Assembly: GCA_020736575.1 (NCBI GenBank)
Contig: JAGPYM010000013.1
Location: 868,001-932,000, forward strand
Direction: 5' to 3'
From: Thelonectria olida
Lineage: Eukaryota; Ascomycota; Sordariomycetes; Hypocreales; Nectriaceae
Length of the DNA: 64,000 nucleotides
Shown here: positions 12,579 through 24,428 of the stretch, piece after piece
Layout of the letters: the number at the start of each line of letters is the position of its first letter
Numbering within the stretch: position 1 is the stretch's first letter
Notes under the pieces: generated by a model
What the model saw: the letters and a program-made list of their open reading frames with translations, nothing else
Told to the model about the DNA's origin: nothing
Database searches by the model: none
Position numbers and translations under genes: made by a program

Positions 12579-13697
12579 ATGACTCTCATCGCCGTCAACA
12601 ACAACACTAACCCCGCCAACAACGTCAACAACGCCGTCATCAACAACAACATGACGACCGCCTTTCAATCCTTCATCCGGCAGTCGCCTCCGGTCGACGT
12701 GACCAAGCCATACAACAAGGCCACCCTCAACAACAAGACCATCCTCATCACCGGCGGTGCCAACGGCCTCGGAGCTCACATGGTCCGCGAGTGGGCTTCC
12801 AACGGCGCCAACATCGTCATCGGCGACGTTGCAGACGCCCTGGGCGAGGAGCTCGTCGCCGACCTCACCACCAAGCACCCCGAGTCGACCTTTGTCTACC
12901 AGCACTGCGATGTCACCGACTGGGACTCGCAGGTCGCCCTCTTCAAGGCGGCCGTCCGCGGCAGCCCTTCCGGCTGCATCGACATTGTCGTGCCCAACGC
13001 CGGCATCATCATCCCCAGCGCCTCCACCGTCTTTGAGCACCCGACCCTCGTCGACGGCGAGCTCCCCAAGCCCAACCTCAAGACGCTCGAGGTCAACATC
13101 ACCGGCGTTGCCTACACCACTCACCTGGCTCTGTACCACCTTCCTCGCAACCCCAGCCCTGACCGCTGCATTCTTCTCATTGGCTCTCTGGCCTCGCTCA
13201 TCCCCTTTCCCGGCCAGCCCCAGTATGTCATGACCAAGCACGCCGTCCTCGGCCTGTTTCGCACTCTCCGTGCGACGGCTTTTCTCAACGGCGTCCGCGT
13301 CAACATGATTGCGCCCTTCTACACCGCCAAGACCAACATGCTCAAGGCCCCCGTCGAGGCCGCCTTTCTCTCCGGCAGCCCTGGTCCCGCCTCTATTGAG
13401 GATGTCATCGACGCTGCTACCCGTCTCATTGCCGATGAGGATGTCGCTGGACGTTGTCTCGTCATCGGCCCTCACATGAGTGCTCGTGGTGCCGAAGGCG
13501 CTGAGGACTTTGAGGACTTCATGGTCAGCGAAAACGGTGAGGGCAAGGGCCGATCTGTGTGGGAGTGCCATGCTGGCGACTACGATATTGTCGACTCGTT
13601 TGTGAAGCGCTACGTCTACCTCCTCTACGCCATCGAGAAGGCCCGCGGGTGGTTTGGTGTTCTGTCGGACATCTGGGGTGTTATCCGACGCAAGTAA
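12579..13697 (+). CDS. short-chain dehydrogenase/reductase (classical SDR)
   Basis: This is an intronless 372-residue NAD(P)-dependent oxidoreductase. The Rossmann cofactor motif TGGANGLG is at residues 58-65, the NAG motif at 140-142, the catalytic Ser in IGSLAS at about 203, and the YxxxK active site at Tyr216/Lys220. It resembles fungal 15-hydroxyprostaglandin or 5'-hydroxyaverantin dehydrogenase-like SDRs, but the substrate cannot be read from the sequence. The N-terminal 50 residues are unusually Asn-rich and precede the fold. A C-terminal segment after residue 330 is rich in aromatic and hydrophobic residues and could associate with membranes. The ATG at 12579 has a good TCAAC context; the frame is open upstream to 12255, but that part is not protein-like. 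No biosynthetic cluster genes adjoin it. The family call is firm. Confidence 0.93.
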   Translation: MTLIAVNNNTNPANNVNNAVINNNMTTAFQSFIRQSPPVDVTKPYNKATLNNKTILITGGANGLGAHMVREWASNGANIVIGDVADALGEELVADLTTKHPESTFVYQHCDVTDWDSQVALFKAAVRGSPSGCIDIVVPNAGIIIPSASTVFEHPTLVDGELPKPNLKTLEVNITGVAYTTHLALYHLPRNPSPDRCILLIGSLASLIPFPGQPQYVMTKHAVLGLFRTLRATAFLNGVRVNMIAPFYTAKTNMLKAPVEAAFLSGSPGPASIEDVIDAATRLIADEDVAGRCLVIGPHMSARGAEGAEDFEDFMVSENGEGKGRSVWECHAGDYDIVDSFVKRYVYLLYAIEKARGWFGVLSDIWGVIRRK

Positions 13698-15041
13698 GCG
13701 TCCCCTTTCACTCACATATACTCACACACAAACACACAACCAATCAACAACCGATCGACAAGCCATATAAGGTCTTCCCGACTTCTTTGAAGACGGACAA
13801 ATGAAGGAGTCGTGAGAAATGATAGACGGCACTGGATTGGGTTGGTCATGAGAAAAGTCAACTTTTGGCGTTTGGAGAACCGATGGTCAGGTCTTTTTTT
13901 TTTTTGCAAGCTTGGCTTGGTAAAAATGTCGGGAGATGAATGGTGATGATACATGATGCATAGATGCATAGAGGCAAGATGCCTAGACTAAAAGATAAAT
14001 CTGTTTTTCGCGAATACACAGCATGCTGATGCAAGCTTGTGGCGTCTGGTGATGATGATATGTTGACATGCAGTTGACTGTGGCTCTCTCGTGTAACGCA
14101 TTGTGTTACCGTGCGGCTCTATATACGTAAACCTCGTCTTCAACGACAACTCACTCCGAAGCATACAAGTCACTGAGTATTCACCCAGCATCAGCACAAA
14201 CAGGTGCAGCTCGATTAAGGTCATGATTCACATTTGGTCCTCGGTCAAACAGTCTAAGCCTTTGACTCATCTAGAGTGTGTGCAATGCAAATGCATATCG
14301 GCCGTCATAAAAATATAACCCTGGCGAAAGCCAGTCCGCTCAAGGAGAAACGAAGCAAGAAAGAAGAGACCATGTCCCGAACCCAAATATTCCCGATAAC
14401 AAGCTCGTCAAAGCTCTGTTCCTCCGAAAACGCCAAAGACGCCCAAATGTGTCTCTTTTGTGTGCCTACAACGACGAGAGCAGGGCCGTCTTTTCCCCCT
14501 TTTCCCCCGAGTTATCATCCACGTTCGTCCCTGCTCTCGCTCTTTCGTGCCCCCTCCCGCTGTCGCCGTCTTTGCGTTGTGAAAAAAAAAAAAAAAAAAA
14601 AAAAAAAAAGATAAAAGTGCCATCGCCTCCTCATCATCCCCAACCCGTTCATGAGAACATTCCCATCGCTGTCTACTCTCTTTGTCATCGCGGTTCCTGG
14701 ATCGGCTAAGCTTGGACGTGTCGATTAGCCGCTCCGTTGGGTGCAGTTCGTGTCGCGGACCGCGAGGTCCTTGCTGTGGTTTTTTTCGTTGTAAAGAAAT
14801 GTCGAGAAAGAGAAGAATTAACAAAACAAAAAAAAAAAGAAGAAGCCATTTCTTGTTGCTTGCTATGAATCTCGCTGTGAAAGATTTTTGTTGTCCAGGT
14901 TTGCCGTTCAATGTCATGAGTAAAAGTAAAACAAAAAAGGATGACAAGAATGAAAGAGACAAAGTATGAAAAAAAAAAAAAAAAAGAATTGAAAAAAAAA
15001 AGAAGAAGAAGGAAGAAGTGCTGCAGTGGTGAAATTCGGAT
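13698..15041. other. convergent spacer between dehydrogenase and RSR1
   Basis: The two flanking genes are transcribed toward each other, so this 1.3 kb holds both 3' ends. It contains a run of 28 A at 14582-14609 and further A-rich blocks at about 14829-14840 and 14971-15010. No gene was recognised. Confidence 0.6.
14582..14609. repeat. poly(A) tract of 28 bases
   Basis: An uninterrupted homopolymer sits between two convergent genes. It could be a relic of retroposition or simple slippage; no retrogene or target-site duplication was seen. Confidence 0.9.
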
Positions 15042-16252
15042 TTAGAGAACGATGCATCGAGGTGAGTCCTTTCTACGGCGGCGGCGACGTCGCTTGTGGG
15101 AGCCGTTCATGTCGTGCTTGTATCCGTCTCCGTCGTCAGCGAGGGCCTGAAGCTCGTCGTCTCTTCGCAGCATCTGGCGGCAGAGATCGACAAAGACCTC
15201 GTCGACGTTGGCTGTGGTGGTTGCGTTAGCCTGGTTTCCCCCAATCTCGGGTGATAGGGACCGGTCCGTTTGCCTCGTCCATCGCTGCAGAACTCGACCG
15301 GGCCGGTGGGAAAAGTAACTCACTCCTCGTTCGGGCACTAGCCTCGTAGTAGGGAGCTCCCCATCGCTGGGAGATGGAGAAGCCCTTGGCTCGAGGCACG
15401 GCGCGGTTCTCCTCGAGGTCGCACTTGTTGCCGACAATGACAATGGGGATTTTCTCGTCGTCCTTGATGCGGATGATCTCCTCGCGCAGGCCGGCCAGCT
15501 CGCTCAATGAGGACGACGAGGCGATGCTGAAGACGAGGAGGAAGCCCTGGCCAGTCTTCATGTACAGGTCCCTCATGGCGACTGGTGCATCATCATCAGT
15601 ACGAGTACGAGGGTGCGCATCCAACATATCTTGGGACAAAAAGGACCTACCGAACTGTTCGGTCCCTGCGGTATCGAGACTGGACCATTTGCTGAGTCAG
15701 TCGACGGCGCCTTTGGGGTGGTCTTCTAGCGAAGAAGCTAGAAGAAAGGATCAACGAGAACTCACATTTCGAGAACGACTTGGCGCCCCTAGACGAAGAA
15801 GCGAGTCAGTGACCGGGCGAGCGCCATGTGGAGGGGGAGGACACCACGACAGAAAAGTGGCATGTTTCGGCCTTCGACACTTACATCGACTTGGACCTGT
15901 GTGCGATAAGAGTCTTCAATGGTGGGATCGTAGGATTCTATCCACTCGTTGTGCACGAATTGGGCTGTTGTCTTGTGTGAGCAGGCGGGTTGACTGTAGC
16001 ATTGCAGCAGGGACAAGGCGGCTTACCCGTCAAACAACTCTTGCCCACACCGCCTAGAGAACGGCAAGGCGAGTCAGTAAAATGCAACAAGGCTGGCAGA
16101 AACGTGGGAGGGTGGTATTGGGCATTGACGAACCTGCGCCAAGTACTACCACATGCAGTTCACGACTATGGGGATAGAGTCAGTCGAGGGGACAAATGAA
16201 TCAGAGATGGAGAAACTCACCTGTGTTGATACTGGTAATGCCGCGGCGCCAT
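15042..16252 (-). CDS. RSR1: Rap/Ras-family GTPase, Rsr1 (Bud1)/Krev-1 type
   Basis: This is a small GTPase of the Rap1/Rsr1 branch, which directs polarised growth and bud- or hyphal-tip site selection at the plasma membrane. I resolved eight exons: 16252-16221, 16165-16134, 16053-16027, 15964-15885, 15788-15766, 15679-15651, 15581-15324 and 15211-15042. They total 651 bases and encode 216 residues in one frame. Visible motifs are P-loop GAGGVGKS (20-27), switch I YDPTIEDS, DTAGTEQF (67-74, Thr as in Rap rather than Gln of Ras), NKCD (126-129) and SAR (156-158). A polybasic run (200-208) and C-terminal CIVL box complete it; the final Leu predicts geranylgeranylation. The seven introns are 55-112 bp, and several exons are only 23-32 bases. 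The promoter side lies in a long polypyrimidine (coding-strand) region. Family and exon model are both well supported. Confidence 0.93.
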
Positions 16253-16639
16253 ATTGGGCGATTGCTGCTGTTGTGATGCTTGCTGACGATGATTAAGGAT
16301 TGAGATCCGTCGGGTCTGGCTCGTGGCCCCTGGTAAAAATTCGAGGCCCCAATTGAGCGAGTGATGAAAGAAGCAGAATGCGAAGTGAAGTCTGAAGTAG
16401 CGACCGAAGATGGACAAGAAGCGTCTCGAAGGCGTCCAGAAGAAGTGCGTCTAGTGCACAAAACGGAATGTCGAAACCTTTTGGCGCAAGTCGGGGGATT
16501 TTGTCGCGCCGTCGCAGATTCACGGCGTCCAAGAATCAGGCAAAAAGGACCGTCGATCGGAGGCCCGGGAGAAAGGGTGTTCGCGTGGGATAAACGTTGT
16601 GTGACCACTTTGCGGCGGAGAATGGACCAGGACAGGGGC

Positions 16640-17960
16640 AGGATGAGAATGTGGTCGAAATGGGAAATGTTCCGGGTTATACGGACCAGGGGGAAGAGGG
16701 AGGTGAGGTTGTATCCAGGAGAAAGGAACGAGTGAAGAGCCGAAAGATGGTTCAGGCGGAACGAGGAGAAAGAGGAGACGAAAAAGCCGTGCTGAGATGC
16801 CTGATTTGAGTTCTGGTGTGTCGACTCCTAGGACCGGGAGTTTGGGAAGCGCGCGTGGCGGCTAGCTTGCGTATTTTTTGCTTGGGGAAGCGGGGAGGAG
16901 GAAGAAGGAGAAGAAGGGAGGAGAAGGGGAGGCCGACGGGTAGAGATAGAGATGGTGACAATCGCGGACGAGTGAATGTGGAGGTTGTGAATGGAATGGG
17001 AAAGCCAGTCTCGGGCAAGCTCAATCGTTGGGCCGGTGCCGCAGTCGTTGACTATGCTGTATGTGGTTTGAGAGTCTCCAGTTTGTACCGTGAACGAGAG
17101 GAGGAGAAGTGCTGAGAGGAGAACCAGGGGAGAGAGGATGAAAGATGGAGGGGGGGGGGGGTCAGATGTCTTCGATGGGAGCGACAGAGAGGGCCAGTCT
17201 CAGCTCATCCGTAGTCGTCCGTAATCCGGAGGAAGAAAAAATAAAGATGGCAGTCTGAAGTTGCAGAGCTCTGGTTGACGCGAGTGTCAGATGGTGGCTT
17301 TTCTTAGCGGGACAAGGAGAGGGCGACTAGAGCTTGGTGGTCTTGTTGGAGATGGTGTTCTAGAACTCGGTGACCACTTGACCGAGGAGGACAGGGGCTG
17401 GACTGGTGCTGATCCTTGGGGGGAGGGGGGGGAGGAGCTAAAGTGGACTGACTTTGAAGAGAGAGAGAGAGAGTGCGTGTGTGTGTGTGTGTGCCTTGTG
17501 TGTGTGTTCCTTGTGTGTGGGAGGGAGAGAGGAAGAGAGGGAAGAGGCGAGAATGTTGATATTCTCAAGTATCCAAGCAAAGGGCACTCAGAGTATTCAG
17601 TCGACGGGGGAGAAGAAGCAAGGTAGAGAGAGGTATTCGTAAAGAGAAAAAAGAGTGGTCGCTGCGGGAGACACGACTCTTTTAAACAACAGCTCAAGCC
17701 AACCCAAGGGAGGAGACAATCCAACAACTGACAGACAACAAGAAGAAGTGAATGAGCGATGTGGGGTGTGAGGAGGAGGAAGGGCTGTTCTGTTTCGAGG
17801 CTGAGACGACAAGAGACAGAAAGCTGAGAGACAAGAAACAACAAGGCGCTGAGGCAACAAGGGAAAAGCAAAAAAGCACTTCCAGTCTGGCGGGGGGTGT
17901 TCGCTTATAACTAACGGCAGTTGGGAGAAGGGAAGCGGAAGAAGAAGAAGAAGCCAGGCC
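16640..17960 (+). repeat. long polypurine-biased tract
   Basis: Most of this 1.3 kb is A/G on the + strand. It includes a 12-G run at 17150-17161, a (GA)n(GT)n block at about 17460-17515, and many GAGAGG and GAAGAAG units. Seen from the RSR1 coding strand it is a polypyrimidine upstream region. Boundaries are approximate. Confidence 0.6.
17460..17515. repeat. (GA)n/(GT)n dinucleotide repeat
   Basis: A GA run passes directly into a GT run, followed by a second interrupted GT block. It lies within the polypurine-biased tract upstream of RSR1. Confidence 0.85.
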
Positions 17961-18673
17961 ACCATTCATGATCCATCCACAATACGGGGCACGGTTACGA
18001 TCAGTGGGGATGATGAATGGAAGACAGGTATGTGTGTAGGTACATGCAAATCAGGCACCGTACGTATGATGCATCCGAGTACTGCAAGGATATCCGTCTG
18101 CCTACCAGGCACGAATGGCTGCTAGAGGAGAGCTGAGGGGGGAGAAGCTATCCGAGGAAATACACGGATAGCGAGAAGCGGACAGAAAGCGTGCAAAACG
18201 AATCAGCTGGGCCAAGACAGAGCGAGGCCGTCAGGAGAAACGACCAGGGATGGATGAAGGCAGGGGAATGAACTCCAATGGCGCGGCAAGCAACAAAGCA
18301 AACAATAAGAGGCACGACCTACCTGTCTACCAAAAGGAAGAAGAAGAAAACCACAGCCCCTTCCCCAAAAACACGCATCCAATTCCGCAAAGAAGCAAAG
18401 CCGTGTCCGTAGAGGCTCTCGTAGAGAGGGCGAGGAAAGCTCTCGATCGCTTTTGCTCACGATGACCGGGATACGGGAGACGGGGCCAACGAGCAGGGGG
18501 ACACCCTCGTCGAGAGAGCAAAAACGGGACGAGATAGGCTGGACACTGGCTCGTTTTTTTTTCCCCTTCGTTTCTTATGGAGGTCCCAGCAACCGAGTTT
18601 CCGACCTCATCATCGTGGGTTTCTGTCCCTGAGCTGTGCATGCCTGGACAAGGGACGGATGCACAATGGGAAA

Positions 18674-18706
18674 GCAAGGCAAGGCAAGGCAAGGCAAGGC
18701 AGGCAA
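18674..18706. repeat. GCAAG pentanucleotide repeat
   Basis: Six tandem copies of a five-base unit in noncoding sequence. Confidence 0.85.
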
Positions 18707-20700
18707 GATGTGTGCATACACATACACGTAACGCATGTACATGCAACGACTGCAGTTTAGCATGCAGCGGACGGAAGAGAGTGGACGGCCTCGGTCTGAA
18801 GGGAGGTGATTAATGCGCCTGTACTCGCCAACTACGTGTTCTATTTCTGGTTGTCGGTCAGATTCTTGACCGTTCGGTGCGCCGTTGTGATGATGAAACG
18901 ACCCGACCTGCTGCGTTCAACGGGGACACAGACACGCAACCCCAGGAAGCGAGGCAGACTCCTCCTCGCACGTCTCCAAATGGACAGCAGACTCTTCTCA
19001 TTCCACATCCATCCCACTCCGTATATCCCCAAGTGCCGCAGTGCCGCAAGCATCGTGCGTGTGCTCCTCCGTAATCCCTCCCCCCCATCGACTGCTCAAG
19101 CCACCAACAAGTTTCACGTCTCTTCTCATCGTAAAAGCCCCGAAGGGATGGTGTGCTGCTTGCTTGCCCCCCCCCGTCTGCCCCATGTCAGGTACCAACC
19201 TCACCCAGCGATCTGCACGCCCTCCGAAATGCCGTACCGCGTGTCTTGTTGGTGGCACTTTTCAGGCAATGGGAGCTTTTTTGGTTCACGCCATGTCCAG
19301 CACGAATGTGGTGGCTGTCCAGTTAAAGGCCAAAGGAAAGCCAATGTCGACCACAATGGGCGTTGCAGCAGAGCAGCCAAGGCAGATACGGTAAACAATT
19401 TTGGAGGCTCGATCCAATCCGACGCTCGAGACTTGAATCATCTCCTTTCTTCTCCCAGGACCACGGTACGGAACGTGGGCCGCAATTGGCCTCCCAGGCC
19501 CCTTGCCCGCAGAGCCTACGGATCCCATGGAGTCCAGCCCAGCCCAGCCCGGAGGGTCGGGAGCCATTCACAGGGGACGATGGCGGACGACAGTGGACGA
19601 CAGCGACAGCGGGGGCGCGGTAGCTTGGGCGGACCAGACATGGACAGGCCGGGACAATTGGGGGAAAGGGAATGGAAGAGACTCATCCGCCGTGAATGGA
19701 GAGCGTTCCCCACTGCAGCGTCCTTGTGGTCCGCCAGCCGAACAGCCAGTAGCATCCCTGGAGACAAGGGGTACGCCTTCGGGGACGGGTCTCTCGCCCC
19801 CGGAGCTTGCCAAATGGCGTGGCTTGCTTGCCCCCCTAGGGGACCACTGCTCAAAGAGGGGAGGGGGGAGCTTGGAGCTTGGGGAGCTTGGAGGCTTGTT
19901 CCGAGAGCTCACCGGAGGCTGAGGTGAGAGCGAAAGGCGCCGCCGTCTTGGAAGCAGCAAGGGAGAGAGAGAGGGGGGAAAAGAAGCAAGGATCCAGGAC
20001 CTTGTTCTCTGGGCATCGGAAGCGCACGTCGGGATCGGAGGTGAGTGATTGGCAGGGGATTCACATGGCAAGCAAGGTCAATGGCCGTGGTCCGAGGGAG
20101 TGCGCTGCGGTGGTGTTGACGATAGCAGGTCTCGGCATATCATAGTCAATGTATCGGAGGTTTGCTTGTCGTGTGTCTTGGTTCATTGGCCCGCGGGCAG
20201 ACGGCCAGACATTTGATGGTTCGGATAGTAATGAGCAATCCCTCCCTGCCTTGGAACCGCCTCCCTCGGTCTCGGCCACCCAATTCTAGCAAGCAAGCAA
20301 GCGGTCTGGCCGGTGCGATGAAGCCTTGTCGAGTTCGTGGTTACAGATTCTCGTGTCAACAGCCTCCCAAGGGCGCACCACGTTGAGGCCCGTTCTGCCG
20401 GTGGCCGAGCGCGGGGGAAACGGAGGAAATGGAGTGATTTGGTCGAGACTGCTTCGCAGCAGAACTTCGTCTGTTCGACATTGGCTGCTGGGGGGTCCTT
20501 CGTCTTGCATTGACCTTGGCCGCCGGGCTGAGGGCGCGCGCCCAGTCTCTCGACTTGCTTGGGCTTGGAGGGAGCAGCCGTGGCTTCTTGCCAGTGAATC
20601 TATTCGCAGGCGATGCGGCTCTGGCCATGACAGCGTCTGGCACGTGCGGGCCCGTGAAGGCCCGCGAAGGGGATCCAGGCCTCCGTCTATCATCTTCATC

Positions 20701-20730
20701 TCCACGTCCATGTCCATGTCCATGTCCATG
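20701..20730. repeat. TCCATG hexamer repeat
   Basis: Five tandem copies, the first with one change (TCCACG). On the minus strand it reads as alternating Gly-His or Met-Asp codons in spurious open frames. Confidence 0.85.
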
Positions 20731-22910
20731 CCCAAACGTACCGAGTTTGTCTACGTAATAACGCTTGTTAGGCGATGCCGATTTCGATGCCATGGAGCGT
20801 GGATCACGATGGATCTTGGTGAAATCTCACTTCCTTTTTCGGTAGCTGTCTTTTCACCGTGTCGAGTAGATTGGTTACCTCGTCCGACATGGCTTCTCCA
20901 TCAAACACGAAGTCGTACGTACGGCCTCACTTTTTCTGACCCGTGCTGCTCTACACCACAGCGACGGCCGCGTAACTTGGGTGGAAAGGACTTGCAGATC
21001 ACAAAATGACATCAAGTATCAACAGTGGTGAGACAAAGGAAAAGCAACTTTTGCTCAGTCTTCAGGTATCGTCACAGTCCAGCCCAACAACTCACGTTCC
21101 CTCTTTTCACGGGCCTATTATTTATTTTCTGGCTTCTCATGTTCCCTCTGCGCCCTGTGCCTCTCATCTTTTTCTTTTTTCTTTTTTCTTTCTTGTTTTA
21201 CTACTCCTATACATATCCACACCTTCAGAATCTCATGGAACGTGAAAATCTAGACGTAGAATAAAAAAAGAAAAAAAAAGAAGAAAAATTCTCTTCCACC
21301 AACTTACGGCTAACTTGTCATCCGGCATATCGCACCCTCTATTCGTCCCAACGACGCACACCGCATCGGCAGTTGTCAAAACCAGGAACATCCTTGTCCC
21401 CTTCTTGGAGGGCCACTCACTCTCTCGCTGCTGTACCTGCAGCACACCAAACATGCAGTGATGAGCTGGTAATATGGAAAAACTAGATTGCCATGGCCAA
21501 GATTGTTCCCTCCTTTGCACAGTAGTCGTGTTATCATCATGCATTGCTTCGCTGGACCCGTCGTATCTAGATAATTGGCATGTAAGCTTCAGGTCAGTCA
21601 GCGTTTCTCCGCCAGATGCAATAATGGAGTCTGATATACATCCATCTCGCTGAGACCATCTCCGTGAGCCGGACAACAAAAGATGAAGGCATTCACACTT
21701 GGCAGAAGCATCCACATTCAGCGTCTTACACCGTCCCCTTCCCGTCTGGACAACTCCCGATTGGACACCCAATGCTCCGGCTCTCTCCCATCAACCCACC
21801 ATCTCGTCGCACTTGTCTGCTTGTCAGGAAGGAAAGATACTCTGAGATCCACGACGTTGGCTTTCCACCCATTCAAGCATTTGTCAACCGACGAGTTAGC
21901 TTCAAGGCGAAGGAAGGGACGAAAAAGATGGCGCCGCAATCAGACGTCAGGCAGACACGTCATCTCTATTCGCAGGAGCACAAAGATATAAGCCCAATGC
22001 AGCCTCTGATGTCGTTGGCGAGGACACGGGACGAACAAAGTTGATCGTCCCGTCACGCCCGCAACGTCGTCATTCGTCTGGCGTCAAGCATGTGGCCTCG
22101 TCCCCCGAACCGTTGTTTCGTGTATCCCTCTGCTCTGTTCAGTCTTTTCCATCCGGCGGTCAGACGAGCAAGACATGACATAACGTACCCCATACGTATG
22201 GAGCACTGCACGTATGGAATGCATCAATAAGTGGGAGGACAAGGGGGTTTGGAGGCGCATTCAGGGCTGACTCAGTCCTTTGCCTGGGAGACTTATGCAG
22301 GGCGCGCAGCAAAACGCATCCCGATACGAGTCCACTCATCTGTGTTGCTTTCCTGTTCACAGCCCCTCCCATGATGCATTGTCCTATGCGATACGTCCGG
22401 CCGTGGATCGAGGGTGGTCTCCGGATCGGGTGTTTCGAAGGGCCTCGCCTCTCGGCATCGTATCGAAGCTCCTTAAACCCGATTTGCCGCTGACAGTTGA
22501 GGCTGACTGGGCGACTGACTGTCCGACCGCCTTCTCCTCTTCTCTTCACTCGGACTGCCCGCCAGCATCTGTCTGGCTCTCTCGTTTCCAGCGTCCCAAG
22601 CTGCCTCTGCCCCCGGGGGACACAAAGTCCAGAACGCAGTCCAACCCGTTTGAACCGTTCAATTATTTCCCCGTCAAGGCCCAGAACAGCCAAGACACTT
22701 GGCCACAGCCAGTGCATCAGACGACTATTCTCGTGATTTTGTTTGTTTTGTCATCCATTCATCCAACCTGGGTAACCTTATCGCACGACGGCTTGGCGTA
22801 GCCTTGACACCTCGGCTTCCCCCCTCTCTCTCCTAGCTCAATTGATGTTCAGCGTGTGACACAAATGACGAAGTGATGGATGGCCCGTGGACTTGTTGAC
22901 GTCCGGGGGA

Positions 22911-22930
22911 CGCGGGGCGGGGCGGGGCGG
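22911..22930. repeat. tandem GGGGC boxes
   Basis: Four overlapping GGGGCG-type units lie in a GC-rich patch. A transcription-factor role is possible, but no gene start lies close by. Confidence 0.4.
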
Positions 22931-24428
22931 CACGGCAACAGTACGCCCCCGGACCGCCGTCATCTGGTGGCGTCTAACCCATCATCTTTTTACCTTTTCG
23001 CTGGGCTATTGATTTGGCAGCCACTCCCATTGTGAAATATGAGAATCTCGATTGATTGCTTCTGAATGCTGATTGAGCGTGACGTCGTGATAGGAACATC
23101 GAGGGTCAAAGCGAGCGCTCGACTCGGCCATCATCTGACAACCATGTGCTCATCCTCGGCTCTAACCTACACCCAAGAGGCCGCAGCCGTCACGTCACCC
23201 TACGACTACATCACATCCTCTTCGGGCACCCTTTTGTGGCTTTCAAAACAAGCATCTATTGAAACTCAATCTGGGAGGTCATCATGCCCGTCGATGGTCG
23301 ATCCCCGTGTAATCAACGCTCTCGTCCATCCGCCAACGCACGTCTCCGACCAACATCCCTCCCTCACATCTTCTTGGCAGAGCAATGAACCAACACACTG
23401 CGTACTAAGCTTCCATTGCCAACCAACATACCCTATTATCCCCAAGTTCCCACAGATCAACTGCATGTCTTAAGTGCCCTTCGACCCCTTGCCATCGCAT
23501 TACCCGTTAAAGTACGCTCATTAGGCGTGTCCGTTACGCCGTTCGAATGCTAAACCCCCACGATCCAAATACCGGCAGCCAAAATAACTTGCGTCCTGTG
23601 GCTTAAACAAGGACATGTCTCTGCATTCCTAGGCAATCTTCTCCCGAAACACCAAATACCGATAGCCCTACCTATTTGTCTCAACCTTCTTATTGTTCGT
23701 GTGTCTTGTCTTTCCTCTCATACACCCCTCTCATGGCTCTTAGAACGCATGTGATGCACGCCACCTACGTCTCATTGGGGCCGTGGGGTGGACAATCATC
23801 CTATCAATTAAGCAAGTAAATATTTTCAAAGGGATGAATGTTCAAAGTACTTCATAGTTGGTGGGTATCAAAGGTCTCGGCCTCAAGGCCTCACCTCCTT
23901 TTGTGAGCTATCATATCTGACAGAGCATTGTAGTTGCGAATCAACTGGTTAACAGTCATGAAATGGCATCCCTCGCACCCCTCGCATCCTTGCTCCCTTC
24001 ACTTCTCTCAGCCCCCCTCTACCACAAGGGTGAGTTAGATCACGACAAGGAGGAACAATCCACACGTCAATATCCATGTTTGTAGTTCAATTCATTATCA
24101 ATTGCTGCTAATTATCCCAAGTTGCGTGATCGCCAGGGCGCTGTGATATCATACATGTGGTCCTCATCCACGAATCCGTAACGCTGTAGCCCAAAAGGTT
24201 CAAAAACAAGAGAAAAAGAAAAAGAAAGCATGTCATCTAGTGAGTCTTCCAGTGTAGGTCTTTCGTGCCATTCAGCCCCAACGCCATGCCGTGTCATCCT
24301 GTGAGCCCTCTCCTTTTCACTGCCTAGAGTAATATCCCATCTAAGGAAAACTGACAATAATCATACTCCTCCCACATCCGTTTGAGTGTCCCGTTTGTGT
24401 TCGACTGCCTCTGCCTAGAGACTGACGT

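Larger units (their letters stand above)
16253..24428. other. 8.2 kb gene-poor region with polypurine tract
   Basis: No conserved coding sequence was recognised. The first 1.7 kb is the upstream region of RSR1 and is strikingly purine-rich on the + strand. Long open frames at 18806-19927 and 20326-21009 (+) have no domain and arise in GC-rich sequence without a plausible protein composition. Several microsatellites occur. The right end should contain the 3' end of the leftward-transcribed membrane protein at 24429-25175. Confidence 0.45.

Noticed and set aside
12486..13715. 409-codon open frame antisense to the dehydrogenase
   Set aside because: It is a mirror of the strongly C-biased third positions of the SDR gene; composition is Val/Gly/Asp-rich with no domain.
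18806..19927. 373-codon open frame (+)
   Set aside because: No domain, rich in Arg/Ser/Pro from GC-rich sequence, and competing frames on both strands.
20326..21009. 227-codon open frame (+)
   Set aside because: Overlaps microsatellite sequence, with no protein-like blocks.
23144..23473. 109-codon + strand frame with good ATG context
   Set aside because: No recognisable domain; a Ser/Thr/Pro-rich chance frame is more likely.
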